Part shown: positions 44,659-49,538 of the stretch, in pieces | Numbering within the stretch: the stretch's first letter is position 1 | Layout of the letters: every line of letters starts with the position of its first letter | Assembly: GCA_963922455.1 (NCBI GenBank) | Contig: CAWUIO010000045.1 | Coordinates: 1-49,538, forward strand | From: CAWUIO01 sp963922455 | GTDB taxonomy: Bacteria > Bacteroidota > Bacteroidia > Cytophagales > Microscillaceae | Reading direction: 5' to 3' | Length of the DNA: 49,538 bases | Program-made: the position numbers and the translations under genes | Notes under the pieces: generated by a model | What the model saw: the letters and a program-made list of their open reading frames with translations, nothing else | Told to the model about the DNA's origin: nothing | Databases searched by the model: none

Positions 44659-46029
44659 TTATAAAGCAGCTATCCGTTCCAATTCGGCTTTTCGGATCAA
44701 AACGGCGTAGCGGGCTACATTTTCTTCTATTTGAGCATTGGTAAACTGGGTCCGGGCATCCAAGAGTTCTACCAATAAAGCCTGGCCTTGCTGGTATTTC
44801 TTTTGGAGAATGTCAAAGCTTACCCGGGCATTTTCCAGGGAAGCCCCCCGGGCCTTCACCTGGGCCAAAGCCGACTGGTAGGCCCGGTAGGACTGAATTA
44901 CTTGCAGTTGAATTTGCTGTTGTAATTCGCTTAGTTGGGTTTGAGATTGCTCAATCTCGAGCTGGGCCATTTGTACCCGGGTATTGTTCCGAAAGCCCGT
45001 AAAAAGGGGGATACTCAAATTAAACTGGGCCAACCAATAGGCCTGATCGTTGTTAAAACGATAGCCAAAGCCTTGAAAACCGGCAGAAGCTCCTACCGAG
45101 AGCTTGGGAAGCTTGGCTCCTTTATCTCGTTTGAGAAGATATTGTTGAGAATCGATTCCCGAGCGGACCTGACGAAACTCCTCTCTTGCTCTCAAGGCCG
45201 ACTCTCGGAGAGTCAAGAGATTTTCTTGCACCAAGTCCGTTTGGGTAATTTGAGGATCTATTAAGATCTCCTCGTCCAGGTCCCGGTTGAGCAAGAAGTT
45301 GAAGTAGCTTTGGGCCGAATAATTTTGCTCCCTGGCCTCCGCTATTTGCCCATAGAGCGCTTCCAATTCTGATTTGGCCCGGTATACCACATCCCGGGTT
45401 GCTTTTTGGTTGCGGTACAGTACTTCATTGACCCGAAGGATTTCCTGTAATAAGACTTCGGTGCTATCATAAATATCCAGTAAGTCTTCGGTTTGTATAT
45501 AGCTGTAATACGCCGTTCGTATTTCCTTGCTCAGTTCTCGTACATAGGTATCTCTTTGCGCCTCTTGAACCGATATTTGCGATTCCCGGGCTTTATACCC
45601 GTAGTAAATATCGGAGTTGAATAAAGGCTGTACCAGCGAAATCCGAGTGTCGTGGAAATTATTGGGCATCAATTGCTCATTGACATTCTCTATGCTGGAG
45701 AAGTTTTGGGAGTCGGTCAGGTCATTGAGGGTAGAATAGACCGGGTTGAGTAAATCCCCCACCGGAAAGTCAAGGGTACGTCCGCCTTGTACGAGTAAGT
45801 AAGAAGCTTCCACCGATATTTCGGGCATAAAAAAGCCTTTTGCTTCCTCCAATGCCATAATACTTTGGGTATACCTCATGTTTTCCTGTTGCAGGGCCAA
45901 GTTGTTTTTTAGTCCCTCTGCCAGGTAATCGGCCAAGATAGCAGACTGCCCCATGCTTTGGTTTGGAAGCCCTAAAAAGCTTCCTAGCAAGCAGAGGCCA
46001 ATAGCAATTTTTCGTTTAAGAGATTCCAT
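44659..46029 (-). CDS. TolC-family outer-membrane efflux channel
   Basis: 456 residues with a signal peptide ending ...LGLPNQSMGQ (about residue 28). Two OEP repeats of long coiled helices are visible: DYLAEGLKNNLALQQENMRY near the start, and FLLNRDLDEEILID ... LTLRESALRAREEFRQVRSG in the middle. The closing GQALLVELLDARTQFTNAQIEENVARY is typical of TolC-type channels. It forms the exit duct of the tripartite pump with the two downstream genes. It is the first gene of the operon, preceded by three palindromes matching the upstream TetR operator. Confidence 0.94.
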   Translation of the reverse strand: MESLKRKIAIGLCLLGSFLGLPNQSMGQSAILADYLAEGLKNNLALQQENMRYTQSIMALEEAKGFFMPEISVEASYLLVQGGRTLDFPVGDLLNPVYSTLNDLTDSQNFSSIENVNEQLMPNNFHDTRISLVQPLFNSDIYYGYKARESQISVQEAQRDTYVRELSKEIRTAYYSYIQTEDLLDIYDSTEVLLQEILRVNEVLYRNQKATRDVVYRAKSELEALYGQIAEAREQNYSAQSYFNFLLNRDLDEEILIDPQITQTDLVQENLLTLRESALRAREEFRQVRSGIDSQQYLLKRDKGAKLPKLSVGASAGFQGFGYRFNNDQAYWLAQFNLSIPLFTGFRNNTRVQMAQLEIEQSQTQLSELQQQIQLQVIQSYRAYQSALAQVKARGASLENARVSFDILQKKYQQGQALLVELLDARTQFTNAQIEENVARYAVLIRKAELERIAAL

Positions 46030-46036
46030 GGTTCAT

Positions 46037-46057
46037 TTGGTAAACATTGATTACTTC
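46037..46057. promoter_or_regulatory. Degenerate TetR-type operator at the TolC start
   Basis: TTGGTAAACA, T, TGATTACTTC: the left half matches the other operators and the right half is degenerate. It lies 8 nt upstream of the TolC start codon. Confidence 0.5.
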
Positions 46058-46116
46058 GACGATAAAAAATAATGGGAGCATTCCCATTTGCCTCCCCAAG
46101 TCTTTTTTCCCGCGAT

Positions 46117-46137
46117 TTGGTAAACAGTGTTTACCAA
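46117..46137. promoter_or_regulatory. Perfect 21-bp TetR-type operator
   Basis: TTGGTAAACA, a single G, then TGTTTACCAA: perfect 10-bp arms. It lies 88 nt upstream of the TolC gene. Confidence 0.8.
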
Positions 46138-46192
46138 TTGAGTAAAAAAAGAGGCCTTTCTTTTTGAGGCTTCGCAGGTATAACACGAAAAA

Positions 46193-46209
46193 GGTAAACA
46201 ACGTTTACC
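46193..46209. promoter_or_regulatory. TetR-type operator behind the regulator gene
   Basis: GGTAAAC, AAC, GTTTACC: perfect 7-bp arms with the same core as the other sites, 15 nt after the regulator stop codon. Confidence 0.75.
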
Positions 46210-46224
46210 AAAATCGCTTTTTTT

Positions 46225-46836
46225 TTAAAATTTTCTCAGCATGTCCACAAAAATCTCGTGGGCTTGTTCAATTCGGGGCACGGAATCCATATCGGGGTAC
46301 ATCTTCAAGCGTTCTCGGATATGCAAACTAACGAGTCCGTGCACTTCGGCCCAGATCATCAAGGCCAGGTGCTCGATCTCATAGCCTTGGAGGTATCCTG
46401 CTTTTTGGCAGTCGCTTACAATCGCTTTAAGAATTCCCTTGCTCTTCATTCCAATCTCGAAGGTTTCGTCATTTTCGTCGTGATTCATGGGAGAGCGAAG
46501 AATAAACATGAGATCATAATACCCGGGATGTTCACTGGCAAAGCTCAGATATTTTTGCCCGAGTTTACAGAGCCTGTCCAAGGGGTCCCCATCGGTGGGT
46601 ACTTCTTGAAAATATTGAACGAATAATTTAAAAGCATCCAGGCTCATCTGGTAAAAGAGGTCATCCTTATCTTTAAAGTATAAGTAAATCGTTCGGGGGC
46701 TGTAGCCAATTTCTTCGGCAATGGCCCGGATGGTCGTTTTTTCAAAGCCTCGTTCCACAAAGAGCTGGGAAGCCGTATGGAGGATTTTTTCCCGCATTTC
46801 CATCTTCTCGCGGGCTTTGGGGTTTTCCAGGTCCAT
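46225..46836 (-). CDS. TetR/AcrR-family repressor of the efflux operon
   Basis: 203 residues. The N-terminal helix-turn-helix is clear (REKILHTASQLFVERGFEKT followed by TIRAIAEEIGYSPRTIYLYF), and the C-terminal ligand domain resembles the WHG-type group. It lies directly upstream of the TolC gene on the same strand. Matching palindromes sit before its own start (46858-46880) and before TolC (three sites). It therefore probably represses both itself and the pump until a hydrophobic ligand binds. The ligand is unknown. Start ATG 46836; the GTAAAC-n3-GTTTAC core is shared by the three well-preserved sites and half-kept in the fourth. Confidence 0.93.
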   Translation of the reverse strand: MDLENPKAREKMEMREKILHTASQLFVERGFEKTTIRAIAEEIGYSPRTIYLYFKDKDDLFYQMSLDAFKLFVQYFQEVPTDGDPLDRLCKLGQKYLSFASEHPGYYDLMFILRSPMNHDENDETFEIGMKSKGILKAIVSDCQKAGYLQGYEIEHLALMIWAEVHGLVSLHIRERLKMYPDMDSVPRIEQAHEIFVDMLRKF

Positions 46837-46857
46837 GATTGTTTTTCTAGTAATTCT

Positions 46858-46880
46858 CCAAGTAAACAGCGTTTACTTGG
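46858..46880. promoter_or_regulatory. Perfect TetR-type operator upstream of the regulator gene
   Basis: CCAAGTAAAC, a three-base centre AGC, then GTTTACTTGG: 10-bp arms complementary throughout. It is 22 nt upstream of the TetR start, the position expected for autoregulation. Confidence 0.8.
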
Positions 46881-46929
46881 AAAAGGTTTGGGGAGTGGAG
46901 TCTTTTAGATAGGCTTGGAGAAAGATAAA

Positions 46930-47439
46930 TTAGAGATTTTTAAGTTTTTGGTATAGAGCGACGATTTCTTCACGAAGCTTTTGATACTTTTCTTCCAAGG
47001 TTTGGAGGTTATGGTCTAGCTTTACTGCCGTTTGGGGGTTGGTTTCTCCTGCTAAGGCATTATTAACGGCCACAAGTTGATCATTCACCAAGGTTAAATG
47101 CTGTTTTTTTTGTTCTATCCGTGACTCTAGAAAATCTGTGTCTATTTTTTTTATGGGATCCTCAATTATGTCAATTTTAGGCTTATCAAGGACGTTATTA
47201 AGTGTACCTTCCTTTTCCCTATTTTCCACGGCGACAATAAGCTGACTGCTATGGGATAGCAACTCATTCAAGACTTCTTGTTTGGCAAACCCACCTATTT
47301 TATACAGTTGGTATTGCTTATACCGAGCGTTAAGGGTCAAAACAGAAGGAGCCAAATCCGTACCTTGAGTACGTTTTGATAACTCTTCAAAAAGTTCGGT
47401 AATTTTCAAGTGTTTGAGTAGGGTTTGTAGGGTGGACAT
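46930..47439 (-). CDS. EAD-like domain plus C-terminal coiled coil
   Basis: 169 residues. The first 75 (LLKHLKITELFEELSKRTQG ... LTLNARYKQYQLYKIGGFAK ... LNELLSHSSQLIVAVE) form a compact helical domain resembling the effector-associated (death-like) domains, EAD11 type, that Bacteroidota fuse to conflict-system proteins. This rests on pattern, not a search. A short linker leads to a coiled coil (about 105-169), whose sequence is homologous to the tail of the next gene upstream (FLESRIEQKKQHL against FLEKRINGKKERL). It starts 11 bp after that gene, as the last member of a three-gene operon. It likely scaffolds or recruits the receiver protein through the coiled coil. Confidence 0.8.
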   Translation of the reverse strand: MSTLQTLLKHLKITELFEELSKRTQGTDLAPSVLTLNARYKQYQLYKIGGFAKQEVLNELLSHSSQLIVAVENREKEGTLNNVLDKPKIDIIEDPIKKIDTDFLESRIEQKKQHLTLVNDQLVAVNNALAGETNPQTAVKLDHNLQTLEEKYQKLREEIVALYQKLKNL

Positions 47440-47450
47440 CTGAATTAATG

Positions 47451-48344
47451 TTAATAATAGGTGTTTCCTCTTATATTTAATATTTCGGCTTCTAGATCAC
47501 GTATTTTGTTTAATGTCACGCCATGTTCTTCAACTAACTTATTAATTCTTTCTTCTGTGACGACACTTTTTGCAACATCTAAATCTAAATTTAGCTCTCC
47601 TTGTAAAGCAGCTATTTGTTTATTAATTATTTTTAGTCTCTCCTTTTTTCCATTAATTCTTTTTTCCAAAAAGTCAACCTTTGTTTTTAAATATTCAAAC
47701 TTCACTTTATCAGTCACATATTCAGAATATAAGATATCATTTATAGAAGACTCAAGATCTTTTATGCCAGCAGCCGATATAGTTGACCTCTTTCTAGTAA
47801 GTATGCTTTTTATCCAATAAGGTTTGACGTTAATATAACTGGCTGTTTGGGAAGCAGCAGAAAGCACATCTTTATTTTCATCATTTGCAGTTATCAATAT
47901 ATGGGGAATCTTTGAGACCTTGGTATTTTTTAATTTAGCTAGCTCTATACCGCTTGTATCTCCTTTAACAGATTCATATAAGTTTATATCAATTAACAAT
48001 ATATCTGGTTGGACTTCAACGATTTTTTTTATAATGCAATCAAAACAAAAAGATCTATGGTATTCAAAATCGAAATTTGATTTGATTTCTACAAGCTGCT
48101 TAAAAAGCAACATCATTACCTCGAAATTCTTTTTTTCTAAGTATTTGCCAATGGCATTTGCATCACTAGCTTCGTTCTCGATTATCAGCACTTTATCATA
48201 ACCAGAATGAAATCTCTCTTTATCAAACTCCGATTGAAGTTTAGCTTCTTGTAATTCACGGCTGTGTAGATTGGCTTTTTTTAGCCTTGCTAACTGTAGC
48301 TTTGCCGCTTTATTGGGCAAGATGTCGAAACATTTTATCATCAA
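47451..48344 (-). CDS. Response-regulator receiver with C-terminal coiled coil
   Basis: 297 residues. After a charged helix (about 12-45), residues 50-180 form a receiver domain. Visible features are the acidic pair IENE, the phosphoacceptor Asp in LLIDINL, the ITAN switch residue and the Lys in VKPY. There is a long insertion-like stretch between the first helix and the Asp strand (FNFDFEYHRSF region). No DNA-binding domain follows; instead there is a coiled coil (about 225-297) homologous to that of the downstream EAD-like protein. It overlaps the kinase gene by 35 bp and is probably its cognate partner. Output is likely protein-protein rather than transcriptional. Confidence 0.88.
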   Translation of the reverse strand: MMIKCFDILPNKAAKLQLARLKKANLHSRELQEAKLQSEFDKERFHSGYDKVLIIENEASDANAIGKYLEKKNFEVMMLLFKQLVEIKSNFDFEYHRSFCFDCIIKKIVEVQPDILLIDINLYESVKGDTSGIELAKLKNTKVSKIPHILITANDENKDVLSAASQTASYINVKPYWIKSILTRKRSTISAAGIKDLESSINDILYSEYVTDKVKFEYLKTKVDFLEKRINGKKERLKIINKQIAALQGELNLDLDVAKSVVTEERINKLVEEHGVTLNKIRDLEAEILNIRGNTYY

Positions 48345-49538
48345 TCTTGTTAAAAGTTAAGGAAAAATAACTACCGATATCAGGCGAATTAATAACAAAT
48401 TCGCCCCCAATATCAGAGGTAAAATCATTGATTGACCTGAACCCGCCAAATCTTAAACCTGAATCATACTCATTTACTAGCAGCTCATCCAGTGGGCCCG
48501 CAATGCCCGTTCTTTGGTGAAACCCTTTAGGCCCATTGTCTTTCACTTCAAGACAATATTTTCCCGTTAAATCATTTTCTAACTTAAGGTTCACCTCAAT
48601 AATTCCTGAATGTATTAGGTGGTTATCCAGATTTTTAAACGCGTGAAAATAAGCGTTAGATACTAATTCATAGATTATTAAACTTAATCGATGGTTTGTT
48701 CTTCGGTCAAACCTTATATATCCGTCTATGTCCCATGTTAATTGAATGTCAGCCCCTGGCACTTCGTAAATTGATCCTAATTTCTCTAAAATTTCTTCGG
48801 CTAGTTCAAGAAATGTAGGATCTGTTTCTTTACTATCGCTGTTTAAAACCTTGTAAATCTCACCCAAGGACTCTACCCTATAACTAATTTCTTCTATCAA
48901 TTCATATTCATTTGACTCGGTATTCAATTTATCTAAATATCTATCAAATAGGCCACTGAGGTTTTTAAAAACTCCTTTCAAACGATGCTCCACATCAAAC
49001 ATTTGTTTCTCAATGGTTGCTTTTTGCTCTTGGATCAAAATACTTTGCTTCTCAATGTTTTCTTTTTGAGCTCGGGTTTCTTCAAGAAGTTTTTCTTCTT
49101 CTTTTAGTAATCTATCTTTTTCGGCTTCGCTTTTTATTAATGCTTCGTGTTTATGTAGTAACTCCCATTGTTGGGCTTGTATCTGATTCAGCTGTATTTG
49201 AAGGTTTTCTTCTTGGGCTTGAGTTTCCTCAAGGAGAATCTCTTTATCAAGTAATAAACTATTTTTTTCTTCTAATAATTTATCTTTTGCCGCTTCACTT
49301 TTGATTAATGCTTCGTGCTTTTGACTTATTTTCCTTCTTTTAGTTTTTTCGAAATATAGTCTTGTGATTATGAAGATTAACACCACAATTAAAATTGAAG
49401 AAAAAATAACAACTCCAATTATAATTTTTGCCGTTTCTTCTTTCCGTTTAGCTTCGGCTAATAGGGCTTCATTTTTTGCCGTATCTTCTTTCTGCTTGGC
49501 TAATTCGGCTTCATTTTTTGCCGTTTCTTCTTTCTGCT
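48310..49538 (-). CDS. Membrane histidine kinase, N-terminus beyond the window
   Basis: The reading frame stays open to the right edge, so the true start is outside. The visible part begins with charged 14-residue repeats (KEETAKNEAELA-like), then a membrane helix (about 49358-49417 on the minus strand, IIIGVVIFSSILIVVLIFII). A long cytoplasmic coiled coil follows with an internal duplication (KHEALIKSEAAKDKLLEE and KHEALIKSEAEKDRLLKE). Next come a HisKA_2-type phosphoacceptor (DVEHRLKGVFKNLSGLF) and an HATPase with N-box ELVSNAYFHAF, G1 VKDNGPKG and a G2-like GLRFGGFRSI. It should phosphorylate the overlapping receiver gene. The upstream repeats suggest a TPR- or coil-type sensor, to be settled by the missing sequence. 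Confidence 0.88.
   Translation of the reverse strand, partial: QKEETAKNEAELAKQKEDTAKNEALLAEAKRKEETAKIIIGVVIFSSILIVVLIFIITRLYFEKTKRRKISQKHEALIKSEAAKDKLLEEKNSLLLDKEILLEETQAQEENLQIQLNQIQAQQWELLHKHEALIKSEAEKDRLLKEEEKLLEETRAQKENIEKQSILIQEQKATIEKQMFDVEHRLKGVFKNLSGLFDRYLDKLNTESNEYELIEEISYRVESLGEIYKVLNSDSKETDPTFLELAEEILEKLGSIYEVPGADIQLTWDIDGYIRFDRRTNHRLSLIIYELVSNAYFHAFKNLDNHLIHSGIIEVNLKLENDLTGKYCLEVKDNGPKGFHQRTGIAGPLDELLVNEYDSGLRFGGFRSINDFTSDIGGEFVINSPDIGSYFSLTFNKIDDKMFRHLAQ
49424..49538. repeat. 42-bp tandem repeat in the kinase coding region
   Basis: The stretch at 49466-49496 recurs at 49508-49538 with one mismatch, an offset of 42 bp or 14 codons. A third, degenerate unit starts near 49424. It encodes the charged KEETAKNEA repeat before the membrane helix and continues past the edge. 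Confidence 0.8.

Noticed and set aside
44532..44744. Short ORFs reading GRAFATRRP-like peptides, also at 5851-6141, 13764-14033 and 40047-40292
   Set aside because: They are translations of the dispersed hairpin element. The similarity is that of the nucleotide repeat, and some run into real genes on the other strand.

Overview
This window looks like a chromosomal segment from a Bacteroidota bacterium. The evidence is two TonB-dependent receptors with N-terminal CarboxypepD_reg-like domains, a DUF4856/imelysin/HTTM/receptor cluster, a type IX secretion C-terminal domain on a 1741-residue exported protein, a DUF4113-type UmuC, an effector-associated-domain-like protein and TAnnTTTG-type promoter boxes. 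A Saprospiria- or Cytophagia-like free-living species is my guess; no rRNA or other marker fixes the genus. I see no tRNA, rRNA, CRISPR array, intact transposase or phage gene.

Layout. 0.2-9.1 kb: a membrane PAS/GAF sensor without output domain, cupin and serine-hydrolase genes, a small membrane ORF, an outer-membrane barrel, a GNAT-nitrilase fusion and an old-yellow-enzyme reductase. 9.5-15.1 kb: a 2OG-Fe(II) oxygenase, a membrane protein, a TonB receptor and an FAD amine oxidase. 15.3-24.2 kb: a divergent, probably iron-responsive locus. Two secreted proteins lie leftward; DUF4856, imelysin-like, HTTM and TonB receptor genes lie rightward, with a 19-bp palindrome between them. 24.2-28.4 kb: a gene-poor stretch, an S10 peptidase, a decayed gene and two small proteins. 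28.6-33.5 kb: a umuDC operon whose UmuD lacks both catalytic residues, a RibD-like reductase and an HsdM-HsdS fusion without HsdR. 34.3-40.2 kb: the giant T9SS-secreted diheme protein and a GNAT enzyme. 40.3-46.9 kb: a TetR-controlled tripartite RND efflux operon with four matching operator palindromes. 46.9-49.5 kb: a tight three-gene signalling operon (histidine kinase running off the right edge, receiver plus coiled coil, EAD-like domain plus coiled coil).

The most unusual feature is a dispersed intergenic element of about 130 bp: eleven full copies plus one cut by the left edge, in both orientations. Each carries a GC-rich stem closing a loop of nearly constant length (34-36 nt in eleven of twelve copies) but unrelated sequence. 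The stem changes between copies with pairing kept (CCCGCGC/GCGCGGG, CCCCGGCC/GGCCGGGG, CCCGCGG/CCGCGGG, even GGGGGGCGC/GCGCCCCCC). A conserved linker and a second smaller hairpin follow. This covariation argues for a selected fold in DNA or RNA; I know of no described family it matches. The second candidate for an undescribed system is the kinase/receiver/EAD operon, whose two smaller proteins share a homologous C-terminal coiled coil.
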